From the NCBI RefSeq assembly GCF_900890705.1, contig NZ_CAAHFH010000001.1, forward strand, positions 1,922,001-1,986,000: a DNA stretch of 64,000 nucleotides, in the 5' to 3' direction. The notes under the pieces were generated by a model. The model made no database searches. It worked only from the letters and a program-made list of their open reading frames with translations, and was not told the origin of the DNA. Shown one piece after another: positions 9,019 through 17,341 of the stretch (position 1 is its first letter; each line of letters opens with the position of its first letter). This stretch comes from Pontiella sulfatireligans (lineage in GTDB: Bacteria > Verrucomicrobiota > Kiritimatiellia > Kiritimatiellales > Pontiellaceae). The position numbers and the translations under genes are program-made.

Positions 9019-10164
9019 ATGAAAATAGGCATCATCGGACTCGGAAACATTGGCCGGGTACATGCAAAAAACATTCAGGACGGCTTGGTCGAAAACTGCG
9101 AAATCGTCGCCGTCGCGAACCAGCCCATCGAGTCGATGGATGACTTTAAAGCCCAGGGCATTGCCTGTTTTGACGACGGATCGGCGCTGATTAAATCCGG
9201 TTTGGTGGACGCCGTACTGATTGCCCTGCCCACGGCGCTTCACGCCCCGCTCGGCATCCAGGCGTTGGAAGCCGGCCTTCACTTAATGATGGAAAAGCCC
9301 CTCGCCTGCCATAAAGCCGAGGGCGAACGCATCCTGGCCGCCCAGCAGCGCGACGACCAAATTGTTTCGCTGATGATGAACCAGCGCACCCATCCCTGCT
9401 ACGTCAAGATTAAGCAGTGGATCGACGACGGCGCGCTCGGCGAGCTGCAGCGCGTTTCGTGGACGATGACCAACTGGTTCCGCCCGGAAATCTACTACCA
9501 GTCCAGCGCATGGCGCGCCACGTGGAAGGGCGAAGGCGGCGGGGTTTTGATGAACCAGTGCCCGCACAACATTGACGTGCTCCAGTGGCTCGTCGGCATG
9601 CCTTCGAAAATCCGCGCCCACTGCTCCTTCGGGAAATACCACGACATTGAAGTGGAGGACGAAGTGAACGCCTACTTTGAATTCCCCAACGGCGCGACCG
9701 GCCAATTTTGCGCCAGCACCGGCGAAGCCCCCGGCAGCAACCGGCTCGAAATTGTCGGCGACCTTGGAACCGTCATTACCGACGGCAACGAAGCCAAACT
9801 GATCTGCAACAGCGAATCAGTATCCGCCTTTAGCCGCAGCACCGATGAAATGTTTGGCTGCCCTGAAACCAGCGAAAAGGTTTTCCAACCATTGGAAGCC
9901 GTCAACCAGCACGCCGCCATCCTGAACAACTTTGTAAAAGCCACCCGTGGCGAAGCCGAACTAATCGCCCCGGCCGTTGAAGGCCTCCGTTCGCTGGAGC
10001 TTGCCGGCGCGATGATTTATTCCTCGTGGATCAACGATGCCGTTGAACTGCCGCTCGACAGCGAGGCCTACGAAGCGGCGATAAACGAAAAGATTGCACA
10101 GTCCAAACCGCGCGAAGTGGTGCAGACGACGGCCAAAGTGGATATGTCGAAATCGTATAGATAA
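9019..10164 (+). CDS. Gfo/Idh/MocA family oxidoreductase (cytoplasmic)
   Basis: A 381-residue NAD(P)-dependent dehydrogenase. The Rossmann motif GLGNIG is at residues 7-12 and the family catalytic EKP at 92-94. The C-terminal dimerisation/substrate domain contains the GGGVLMNQCPHNIDVLQW pattern with the conserved histidine of the HxxD motif. No signal peptide, so it acts in the cytoplasm. Such enzymes oxidise or reduce sugars or inositols at a ring carbon. It is the first gene of a likely operon with the Nramp-fold transporter (10226) and a second oxidoreductase (11763). The substrate cannot be read from sequence; an AAGGA site supports the start. Confidence 0.9.
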   Translation: MKIGIIGLGNIGRVHAKNIQDGLVENCEIVAVANQPIESMDDFKAQGIACFDDGSALIKSGLVDAVLIALPTALHAPLGIQALEAGLHLMMEKPLACHKAEGERILAAQQRDDQIVSLMMNQRTHPCYVKIKQWIDDGALGELQRVSWTMTNWFRPEIYYQSSAWRATWKGEGGGVLMNQCPHNIDVLQWLVGMPSKIRAHCSFGKYHDIEVEDEVNAYFEFPNGATGQFCASTGEAPGSNRLEIVGDLGTVITDGNEAKLICNSESVSAFSRSTDEMFGCPETSEKVFQPLEAVNQHAAILNNFVKATRGEAELIAPAVEGLRSLELAGAMIYSSWINDAVELPLDSEAYEAAINEKIAQSKPREVVQTTAKVDMSKSYR

Positions 10165-10170
10165 GAACCC

Positions 10171-10194
10171 TGTCACACCTGCGCAGGTGTGACA
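10171..10194. promoter_or_regulatory. Perfect 24-bp palindrome between oxidoreductase and transporter genes
   Basis: The half-site TGTCACACCTGC is followed immediately by its exact reverse complement. It lies 7 bases after the upstream stop and about 30 bases before the transporter start. It could be an operator for a dimeric regulator or an intercistronic mRNA hairpin; no T-run follows, so it is not a classical terminator. Confidence 0.6.
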
Positions 10195-10225
10195 CATATT
10201 GGTGTTGAACAACTAGGGGAAAATT

Positions 10226-11662
10226 ATGAGCGAAGATAAAAGTCAAAAAGGGCTCCCGATGACCGGGAAATGGGATCCTGCCATTCTGGCCAAAGAAGTT
10301 GCCGAACTGGATGCGCTGGAAACCGCGCCGTTTGGAACCAAGGTTAAAGGATATCTAAAACGCACCGGCCCCGGCCTGCTCCAAAGCGCGATGACCCTCG
10401 GAGCGGGCAGCGCGGCGGCCTCGATTGTTGCCGGCGCCTACTACGGCTACTCCCTTCTGTGGGTTCAGCCGCTTGCCATGTTCCTCGGCATCATGATGCT
10501 CGGCGCGCTCGGCAAAGTGGTGCTCACCTCCGGCGAGCGCCCCTACAAAGCGTTTGGCCGCGAAATCAACAAACCGCTTATTTTCCTCTGGGCATTGGGC
10601 ACCGTAATGGCGTCGGTCATTTGGCACTTTCCGCAATATGGACTGGCTGCCGGAGCCGCGCGCGATTTGGCGATCCAAATGGGTGGCATCACTGAAAACG
10701 CGGACGGCTTTACCGGCGTCGGCTTGGCCACCAGCTGGGGCATTGGACTGCTCATCCTCGGCATCAATATTTCCACTACTTGGAACTATGGGAAAGACGC
10801 CAAAGGCATCAAAATCTACGAATGGTTCCTGCGCGGCACGATCGCCATTGTGGTCCTGATGTTCGGCGCCGTGGTGGTGAAGACCGGCATCAAAGTGGAT
10901 GTGCTCAAGGAGTGCAATTGGGGCTTCGGAATGCCGACCACCGCCAAAGGCGTCACCACCGTGCTCGGCGCCATCGGCGCGGCAGTCGGAATCAACATGA
11001 CGTTCCTCTACCCCTACACCCTGCTCGCCAAGGGCTGGGGAAAATCGCACCGGAAACTGATGCGCTGGGATTTGGCGCTCTCCATGTTCCTGCCTTTCAT
11101 TCTCGTGACGTCGCTAATCATTATCGCCATGGCCAACACCGTCTATCCGCTGGATCCGTCCACGCCGCTCAAGCCGCTGGACGCGGCGCAGGCGCTGGTT
11201 CAGACCATGGGCCCGATTGGCCGCGTCATCTTCGACCTCGGATTCATTGCCATGACCTGCGGCGCCATCAGCACGCACATGGTCGTTTGCGGATTCACCA
11301 TCTGCGAAATGTTCGGCCTTGAATACACTACCAAGCGCTTCCGCATGTTTGCCCTCGTTCCAGCCATCGGCATTCTGGGCGTCATCACCAACACCCCGAT
11401 GTGGATGCCCGTTGCCGCCTCGGCCGTTTGCTTGACCATGCTGCCGATCGCCTACGTGATCTTCTTCATCATGAACAACAAGCGCAGCTACATCGGCGAC
11501 GCCGTCGGCACCGGCTGGAAGCACGCTCTCGTGAACATTATCCTGCTGGTCGCCATTGCCATGGCCACCATCGGCGCGGCCATCAAAATCAAGGGTGGCG
11601 TAATCGACAAGGTCCGCAACGCCCGCAAAGCGCCAGTCGAACAACCTGCAGAACTAAAATAA
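10226..11662 (+). CDS. Nramp-fold membrane transporter lacking canonical metal ligands
   Basis: A 478-residue integral membrane protein with about 11-12 hydrophobic segments. The first segment context, RTGPGLLQSAMTLGAGS followed by GAYYGYSLLWV (residues 47-80), aligns with the Nramp TM1 region, whose usual DPGN motif is replaced here by LGAGS (58-62). The TM6 MPHN metal motif corresponds to INMT (256-259). Both halves of the metal site therefore appear lost, as in divergent Nramp-related groups. Gene order between two Gfo/Idh/MocA genes suggests an organic or sugar-derived substrate (inference). AGGGGA precedes the ATG. The assignment to the APC/Nramp fold is good; the substrate is unknown. 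Confidence 0.7.
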   Translation: MSEDKSQKGLPMTGKWDPAILAKEVAELDALETAPFGTKVKGYLKRTGPGLLQSAMTLGAGSAAASIVAGAYYGYSLLWVQPLAMFLGIMMLGALGKVVLTSGERPYKAFGREINKPLIFLWALGTVMASVIWHFPQYGLAAGAARDLAIQMGGITENADGFTGVGLATSWGIGLLILGINISTTWNYGKDAKGIKIYEWFLRGTIAIVVLMFGAVVVKTGIKVDVLKECNWGFGMPTTAKGVTTVLGAIGAAVGINMTFLYPYTLLAKGWGKSHRKLMRWDLALSMFLPFILVTSLIIIAMANTVYPLDPSTPLKPLDAAQALVQTMGPIGRVIFDLGFIAMTCGAISTHMVVCGFTICEMFGLEYTTKRFRMFALVPAIGILGVITNTPMWMPVAASAVCLTMLPIAYVIFFIMNNKRSYIGDAVGTGWKHALVNIILLVAIAMATIGAAIKIKGGVIDKVRNARKAPVEQPAELK

Positions 11663-11675
11663 ACAACGATCTTCT

Positions 11676-11741
11676 ACAGAAGCCCGCAAAGAGCGCAAAG
11701 AAATTCATTCATCCCCCTTTGCGGACTTTGCGTCCTTCTGT
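11676..11741. repeat. Imperfect 25-bp inverted repeat (ACAGAAG/CGCAAAG family)
   Basis: Positions 11676-11700 match the reverse complement of 11717-11741 at 21 of 25 bases. A related single arm is at 893-917 and a similar palindrome at 26145-26226. It sits between two co-directional genes and could act as an mRNA stability or attenuation hairpin. No T-run follows. Confidence 0.65.
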
Positions 11742-11762
11742 TTAGAAAAGTGGAACTGAAAT

Positions 11763-12848
11763 ATGAGCAAACCAAATATTGCCAACGGCGCAACTTATGC
11801 CCCGACCGCAGAAGCTGAAAAAGTGGTGAAGCCCGGCGAGTTCGCCTTTGCCTCGGCCTATCTCGACCACGGCCACATCTACGGGCAGGTCAACGGCCTG
11901 CGCGACGCCGGCGGCACGCTGAAATGGGTCTACGATCCCGACCCCGAAAAGGTGGCCGCCTTTCTCGAAAAGAACCCCGAGGCACAAGTCGCAGATTCGT
12001 ATGCGCAACTGCTAGGTGATTCCGAAGTCAAAATGGTCACTGCCGCCGCGATTCCGAACAAGCGGGCCGAAATCGGCTTCCAGGCACTGGAAGCCGGCAA
12101 GGACTACTTTACTGACAAGTCGCCCTTCACCAACCTGTTGCAGCTTGAAGCCGCGCGGAGAAAAACGACCGAAACCGGTCGTCGCTACATGGTCTACTAC
12201 AGCGAGCGCCTGCACAACGAAGCAGGAATGAAAGCCGGCGAGCTGATTGCCGACGGCGCCGTAGGACGCGTGCTTCAAGTCGTCAACCTGGCGCCGCACC
12301 GGCTGAGCAAAGACATCCGTCCCGACTGGTTTTTCGACAAAGAGCAATACGGTGGCATCATCACCGACATCGGCTCGCACCAGCTTGAACAGTTCCTTGC
12401 CTACACCGGTGCAACGGATGCGGAGGTCAACTTTGCCCGCGTTGAAAACTTTAACAATCCCGACAAGCCCGGGCTGGAAGATTTCGGCGAAGTTTCGCTG
12501 ACGGCCGACAACGGCGCATCATTCTACTGCCGAATGGACTGGTTCACGCCCGACGGGTCGCCCGTCTGGGGCGACGGCCGCACCTTTGTGGTTGGAACCG
12601 AAGGCACGCTGGAAGTCCGCAAATACATGGACCCGTGCCGGCAGGCCCCCGACAGTCGCATTTTCCTGACCAACGGCGAGACGCAGCAGGAAATCGAATG
12701 CTTCGAAAGCGTTGGGTTCCCCTTCTTTGGCGAGCTGATTCTCGACAGCCTCAACCGCACCGAACACGCTATGACCCAGGCCCACGCCTTCAAAGCCGCC
12801 GAGCTGTCGCTCAAAGCGCAGGCGCTGGCGGATGGACAGGAATTTTGA
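11763..12848 (+). CDS. Divergent Gfo/Idh/MocA family oxidoreductase
   Basis: A 361-residue protein with the overall Gfo/Idh/MocA plan but with changed signatures. The glycine-rich Rossmann loop is replaced by AYLDHGHIYGQ (32-42), and the catalytic EKP becomes DKSP (118-121); the lysine is kept. The second domain retains GGIITDIGSHQLEQF, with the conserved histidine. No signal peptide, so it is cytoplasmic. This divergent subgroup is seen in PVC sugar clusters, often near Nramp-fold transporters (recollection of family context). Probably the last gene of the 9019-12848 operon. Confidence 0.8.
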   Translation: MSKPNIANGATYAPTAEAEKVVKPGEFAFASAYLDHGHIYGQVNGLRDAGGTLKWVYDPDPEKVAAFLEKNPEAQVADSYAQLLGDSEVKMVTAAAIPNKRAEIGFQALEAGKDYFTDKSPFTNLLQLEAARRKTTETGRRYMVYYSERLHNEAGMKAGELIADGAVGRVLQVVNLAPHRLSKDIRPDWFFDKEQYGGIITDIGSHQLEQFLAYTGATDAEVNFARVENFNNPDKPGLEDFGEVSLTADNGASFYCRMDWFTPDGSPVWGDGRTFVVGTEGTLEVRKYMDPCRQAPDSRIFLTNGETQQEIECFESVGFPFFGELILDSLNRTEHAMTQAHAFKAAELSLKAQALADGQEF

Positions 12849-12943
12849 TTTTTGATTGCCGGGTTTTGATTTGTGGAACTCAATCGGCATTGGCCTCTCT
12901 AAAGAAAAGCTGTCGCAAACCCTCAAATCAAAAATCAAAATTC
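12840..12943. repeat. Perfect 18-bp inverted repeat between convergent genes
   Basis: The stretch 12840-12857 (GAATTTTGATTTTTGATT) is repeated as its exact reverse complement at 12926-12943, with a 68-base spacer. A further partial copy (AATCAAAATTC) follows at 12947-12957. It includes the stop codon of the rightward gene and lies just before the end of the leftward gene at 12967. A bidirectional transcription stop is possible. Confidence 0.65.
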
Positions 12944-12966
12944 AGCAATCAAAATTCACAAGCTTG

Positions 12967-14316
12967 TCAGAGCTTGTAATATTGCTCCCAACCCTTGCGG
13001 ACATCGTCCTGCAACAGGCTGTTGGCCAGTTCATTGTTGGTGATCTGTTTGGTCTTTCGGTCAAACTCGAGCGTGCCTCCGAGATGTTGGGCAATGCAGC
13101 CGAGATTGAGCACCTGCGTCAATGGACCGGCCACGGAGAACGGTGAATTGGTTTGTTCCTCGCCCCGGCAAGCTTTCAAGAAATTCATGTAGTGGTTGGA
13201 GTTCTTGCCAAAATCCTTCGGCAGTTTTCCGGCAACCAACAACTCGCGCATCTTTTCGTACGGGATAACCTGCAAGGTTGAGCCATGGCTGCCTCCTTGG
13301 AAAATGTATTCCTTGCTGTAGATAAACTTGCCCGGCCCTTTCAGCTGCCGCCCGGCAAACTCCTCGGGCACCGGTGGCTTGTTGTTCTTGCCGTCGTACC
13401 AATCGATGTCCATCGACGGCATGCCGTTGCGCGCAGGGAAGGCAAAGTTGATGGTTGATTCCATCGGAAAGATGAAGTCGTTTCGACCTTCTAGTTTTTT
13501 TGCAGAAATGGTTTCAGGCAGCCCCAAGTCCAAAAACTGATGGATGGTGTCGAGAATGTGCGCGCCCCAGTCGCCAAAACATCCGGTGCCGAATTGGTGC
13601 CAGCCGCGCCAGTTCCCCGGGTGCAGCTTATTGCTGTAGTCAATCGCCTTCGGGGTAGTACCCTTCCATAAATTCCAATCGAGGTTTTCCGGCTTGATTT
13701 CGCCGGTCGGGAATCCCTGCACATCGCCCCACGGATGCCAACGGCGGCCTTTGTTCATGTAGGCGTCAACATGGGTGACGTCCTTAATGATGCCGGCCTC
13801 TTTCCATGCCTTGAACTGATAGTAGTTGTTGTCGGAATGGCCCTGGTTGCCCATTTGCGTGACAACGCCGTATTTTTTTTCGGCGCGCATCATCAGCTCC
13901 ACTTCCTGGAACGTGCGAGCCATCGGCTTTTCAACATAAACGTGCTTGCCCAACGACATCACCGTCATGCTGGCCGGAAAATGGGAAAAGTCCGGAATGC
14001 AGACGAGGACCGCATCGATCTCGTTCGCCATTTGGTCGAACATGACGCGGTAATCCGTGAACTTTTTCGCGTCCGGAAACATTCCTTCGGATGCCGCGGT
14101 ATGCTTGCTGCCCAAGGCCACATCACAAAGCGCGACAAAATTAGCGATCCCGGTTTGGTTCATCGACTTAATGACACCGCCGCCCCGACCACCGATACCG
14201 ATGGCGGCCACGTTCACCTTCCCGTTGGCGCCGAGCACCCGTCCGGGAATGAGGGATATGGAGGCCGTGGCTCCAGCCGCCAACGTAAGATTTCTTCTTG
14301 AGATAGAACGTGTCAT
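12967..14316 (-). CDS. Tat-exported Gfo/Idh/MocA family oxidoreductase
   Basis: From the ATG at 14316 (GAGGAA ahead of it) the protein has 449 residues. It begins with a twin-arginine signal SRRNLTLAAG and a hydrophobic stretch ending near VLGANG. The Rossmann motif GIGGRGGG follows at about 40-47, then the catalytic VEKPMARTF. The C-terminal domain holds the family pattern GWHQFGTGCFGDWGAHILDT with conserved histidine. The folded, cofactor-loaded enzyme should act in the periplasm. It is paralogous to the next upstream gene (identical phrase GCFGDWGAHILDTIH, same C-terminal GWEQYYK). The upstream gene's stop lies 15 bases away. Substrate probably a glycoside ring hydroxyl (inference). Confidence 0.9.
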   Translation of the reverse strand: MTRSISRRNLTLAAGATASISLIPGRVLGANGKVNVAAIGIGGRGGGVIKSMNQTGIANFVALCDVALGSKHTAASEGMFPDAKKFTDYRVMFDQMANEIDAVLVCIPDFSHFPASMTVMSLGKHVYVEKPMARTFQEVELMMRAEKKYGVVTQMGNQGHSDNNYYQFKAWKEAGIIKDVTHVDAYMNKGRRWHPWGDVQGFPTGEIKPENLDWNLWKGTTPKAIDYSNKLHPGNWRGWHQFGTGCFGDWGAHILDTIHQFLDLGLPETISAKKLEGRNDFIFPMESTINFAFPARNGMPSMDIDWYDGKNNKPPVPEEFAGRQLKGPGKFIYSKEYIFQGGSHGSTLQVIPYEKMRELLVAGKLPKDFGKNSNHYMNFLKACRGEEQTNSPFSVAGPLTQVLNLGCIAQHLGGTLEFDRKTKQITNNELANSLLQDDVRKGWEQYYKL

Positions 14317-14330
14317 TAAATATTCCTCGA

Positions 14331-15737
14331 TTAGATTTTGTAGTATTGTTCCCAACCTTGGCGGACGTCGTCCATCAGATAGCTGTTAGCCAGTTGGTCA
14401 TTCGTGATCCGCTTGGTTTTTCGGTCGAATTCATATTCTCCGCCGAGGCGCTGCGCAATGCAGCCAAGCGCGAACATCTGGCAGAGCGGGCCGGACACGG
14501 AGAACGGCGAACGCGTCTTTTCATCACCACGGACCGCGTTAATGAAGTTGGCGTGATGGTCGGAATGCTTGCCATAGTCCTTGGAAACCTTTCCGTCGAT
14601 CAGCATCTGCTTGAATTTGTCGTATGGAACAATCTGCAGCGGGCGCCCATGGGTGCTCCCCTGGAAAACGAGATCCTCAGAATAAATAACTTTTCCGTTC
14701 CCTCTGAATTTCTTGTTGCCCATTTCCTTGGGGGTCGGCGCATAATTGCCTTGACCGTCGTACCAATCGATATCCATGGCCGGCATTCCGTTTCGTTCCG
14801 GGAACGCAAAATTAATGGTGGACTGGAGCGGGAAAACATAGTCGTTGCGCCCGACCAGTTTCTTTGCTGAGAATTTTTCCGGCAGGCCCAGATCCAGAAA
14901 CTCGTGAATGGTGTCTAGAATGTGCGCACCCCAGTCGCCGAAACATCCGGTTCCGAACTGATGCCAGCCGCGCCAGTTTCCGTAGTGCAGGCGCTTGTTG
15001 AAATCAACGTGCATCGGGGTTGTTCCCTGCCAGACCGGCCAGTTCATTCCGGGCGGAATGGTTTCGGACGCCGGGAAACCGGCGATCTCGCCCCAAGGGT
15101 GCCAGCGGCGCGACGAGTTCATCTGCGCGTCAACATGCGTAACGTTCTTAATGATGCCGGTCTCTTTCCAGAGTTTAAACTGATGATAGTTATCGCCCGA
15201 ATGCCCCTGATTCCCCATCTGTGTAACGACACCGTACTTCTGCTCGGCATCCATGAGTAGCTGACATTCCTGAAACGTACGCGCCAGTGGCTTTTCCACA
15301 TAAACGGGCTTGCCCAGCATCATCGCCGCCATAGCGATCGGAAAATGAGAATGGTCGGGAACCCCGATGCATACAGCATCGATTTCATCCCCCATTTCGT
15401 CAAACATTTTACGGAAATCGCGATACTTCTTCGCATTGGGGAACTTCGAGGCCGCGGTGGCAGGTGTTGCCCCTTCACTCATCCAGCCTTGCACCGAATA
15501 TTTTTCCACACCTTTAGGAACTACCGGAGAATCACTGTCGATATCCACATCGCACAGTGCAACAACGTTCACCCCCGGTTGTCCGCCAATCGCACGTAGA
15601 ATGTTTCCGCCCTGCTGGCCAATGCCGATGGCTGCAAGATTTATCTGATTGTTCGCGCCTAGCACTTTTCCGGGGATGAGAGAGTAGGTTGCGGCCGCAC
15701 TGGCGGTCATTAGTGTTTGTCTTCTAGAAATTTTCAT
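14331..15737 (-). CDS. Tat-exported Gfo/Idh/MocA family oxidoreductase
   Basis: From the ATG at 15737 (AGGAG upstream) the protein has 468 residues, starting with the twin-arginine signal MKISRRQTLM and hydrophobic TASAAATYSLIPG. A longer frame to 15935 lacks sense as a signal peptide. The NAD-binding motif GIGQQGG lies near residue 38, the catalytic VEKPLARTF and the GCFGDWGAHILDT patterns follow. First gene of a two-gene leftward operon with the paralogue at 12967, divergent from the DUF1080 operon at 15939. That arrangement fits periplasmic oxidation of a sugar followed by cleavage of the keto-glycoside (inference). Confidence 0.9.
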   Translation of the reverse strand: MKISRRQTLMTASAAATYSLIPGKVLGANNQINLAAIGIGQQGGNILRAIGGQPGVNVVALCDVDIDSDSPVVPKGVEKYSVQGWMSEGATPATAASKFPNAKKYRDFRKMFDEMGDEIDAVCIGVPDHSHFPIAMAAMMLGKPVYVEKPLARTFQECQLLMDAEQKYGVVTQMGNQGHSGDNYHQFKLWKETGIIKNVTHVDAQMNSSRRWHPWGEIAGFPASETIPPGMNWPVWQGTTPMHVDFNKRLHYGNWRGWHQFGTGCFGDWGAHILDTIHEFLDLGLPEKFSAKKLVGRNDYVFPLQSTINFAFPERNGMPAMDIDWYDGQGNYAPTPKEMGNKKFRGNGKVIYSEDLVFQGSTHGRPLQIVPYDKFKQMLIDGKVSKDYGKHSDHHANFINAVRGDEKTRSPFSVSGPLCQMFALGCIAQRLGGEYEFDRKTKRITNDQLANSYLMDDVRQGWEQYYKI

Positions 15738-15938
15738 TCCGTCGTCTCCTTTAGTGGCCGTTAGAACATGGTTTTCCAATAAGTGAAAACAATCTAACGA
15801 TTGGCGCTTGCAAAAGCAACCCCTATTTGTAATCTTCAGTGACAAATATTGGTCGCACTGTCCATTATCACTTGTGGGATGCGTCAGAAGCGGTATATCA
15901 GTTACAAAAGGAACGATACAAACCAGGAGAATCATTCC

Positions 15939-16706
15939 ATGAAGAAGACCCTTTTTATTACGGCATCAAGCGCCCTTCTATTACTTGCTGGGTGCACCAC
16001 GCAACAAGTAGATCAGCAGGCCAATACGATTTCGGAAAGCCAGCAGCAATACATCAAGAAATATGAAAAACAGAAGGTTGTCCCAAAACCGGAAGACATG
16101 CTGCTGAACACCGAAAAAGAGCCCAAGCTGAAGAGAGGGTTCACCCCCCTGTTCAATGGAAAAGATTTGACCGGCTGGACTCCAAAGGGCGGGAAATGCA
16201 CGTTCGAAGCGATTGACGGAACAATCAAAGGAACCTGCATCAAAGGCTCGCCAAGCACCTACCTCTCCACCGACAAAGCCGACTACACTGACTTTATTTT
16301 CACTTGCGATATGAAGTGGGAAGTTACCAGCAACTCCGGCGTCATGATGCGCGCACAATCCAAGCCCGGTGAAAAAGGTGAAACCGTTTTCGGCCCGCAG
16401 TGCGAAATGGAAGGGTTTTCGCAGGACCGCGGCTGGTCCGGCGGCATTTACGGGCAGGCCTGCGGCGGATGGTACTACCCGCTCTGGCTCGAAGCTCATG
16501 CCACGGTCCGCAAAGCTCTAAACGAAGGAGAATGGAACCGAGTAACCATTAAAGCACAAGGCGACACGTTCAAAACCTGGATCAACGGCATACCTGCGGC
16601 AAACTGGAAAAACGAAGAATACAAACAGGGATTCTTCAGCCTGCAGGTTCATGCCGGCAAAGAAGGCACCATCCTATGGCGCAACATCAAAGTGAAGGAA
16701 CTGTAA
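15939..16706 (+). CDS. DUF1080 family lipoprotein (3-keto-disaccharide hydrolase family)
   Basis: From the ATG at 15939 (AGGAGA at 15925-15930) the protein has 255 residues. A lipoprotein signal MKKTLFITASSALLLLAGC gives the lipobox LLAGC. The mature part is one DUF1080 concanavalin-like domain: it opens with FTPLFNGKDLTGW and has the typical SNSGVMMR and NEGEWNRVTIKAQG segments, ending in LWRNIKVKEL. Characterised members of this family cleave 3-keto-glycosides. It overlaps the next gene by one base (TAATG). It is divergent from two Tat-exported Gfo/Idh/MocA genes, the enzyme type that makes keto-sugars. Confidence 0.88.
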   Translation: MKKTLFITASSALLLLAGCTTQQVDQQANTISESQQQYIKKYEKQKVVPKPEDMLLNTEKEPKLKRGFTPLFNGKDLTGWTPKGGKCTFEAIDGTIKGTCIKGSPSTYLSTDKADYTDFIFTCDMKWEVTSNSGVMMRAQSKPGEKGETVFGPQCEMEGFSQDRGWSGGIYGQACGGWYYPLWLEAHATVRKALNEGEWNRVTIKAQGDTFKTWINGIPAANWKNEEYKQGFFSLQVHAGKEGTILWRNIKVKEL

Positions 16707-17341
16707 TGAAAACAATCGCACGCGTACTCATTCTGACCGCATTGACCGGTGGTTTAACGTTGCAGGCCGAAACGGGCGGCTGGGTTGATTTGTTTGACGG
16801 AGAAACTCTGACCGGTTGGAACAACCCTTATGAATGGGGAGAATCCAAGGTCGTGGACAGCGAAATCCAGCTGATGGCCAATAAAAAGTTTTTTCTCTGC
16901 ACCGAAAAAACCTACTCCGACTTTATCTTCGAAGCCGAAATACTGATGCCCGAAAGCAAATCCAACTCCGGCATTATGTTTCGCTGCCATGTCGAGCCCA
17001 ACAAAGTCTATGGCTACCAAGCCGAGTGCGACACCTCCGAACGCGCCTGGTCGGGCGGCCTCTACGATGAAGGCCGCCGTAAATGGCTCAACCCGCGCAA
17101 ACCCAACGATTCCCCCTCCGGCAACGCCTTCCGCGAAAAAACCAAAGGCTCCTTCAAGCGCCACGACTGGAACAAATATACGATTCAATGCGAAGGCCCC
17201 CGCCTGCGCATCTGGGTTAACGGCGTGCTCTGCACCGACTATACCGACGACCTCGACGCCTCAGGCTACATCGCCATCCAGCACCACGGCGAAGACGGCC
17301 AACTCTACCGCTTCCGCAATATCCGCATAAAGGAGCTCTAA
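16706..17341 (+). CDS. DUF1080 family exported protein
   Basis: From the ATG at 16706, sharing a base with the upstream stop, the protein has 211 residues. A Sec signal peptide (MKTIARVLILTALTGGLTLQAE) is followed by a single DUF1080 domain starting WVDLFDGETLTGWNN, with SNSGIMFRCH and RHDWNKYTIQCEG, ending LYRFRNIRIKEL. Middle gene of three consecutive paralogues, each overlapping its neighbour by one base, so the three are translated as a unit. Likely acts on keto-glycosides in the periplasm (family knowledge plus context). Confidence 0.87.
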   Translation: MKTIARVLILTALTGGLTLQAETGGWVDLFDGETLTGWNNPYEWGESKVVDSEIQLMANKKFFLCTEKTYSDFIFEAEILMPESKSNSGIMFRCHVEPNKVYGYQAECDTSERAWSGGLYDEGRRKWLNPRKPNDSPSGNAFREKTKGSFKRHDWNKYTIQCEGPRLRIWVNGVLCTDYTDDLDASGYIAIQHHGEDGQLYRFRNIRIKEL

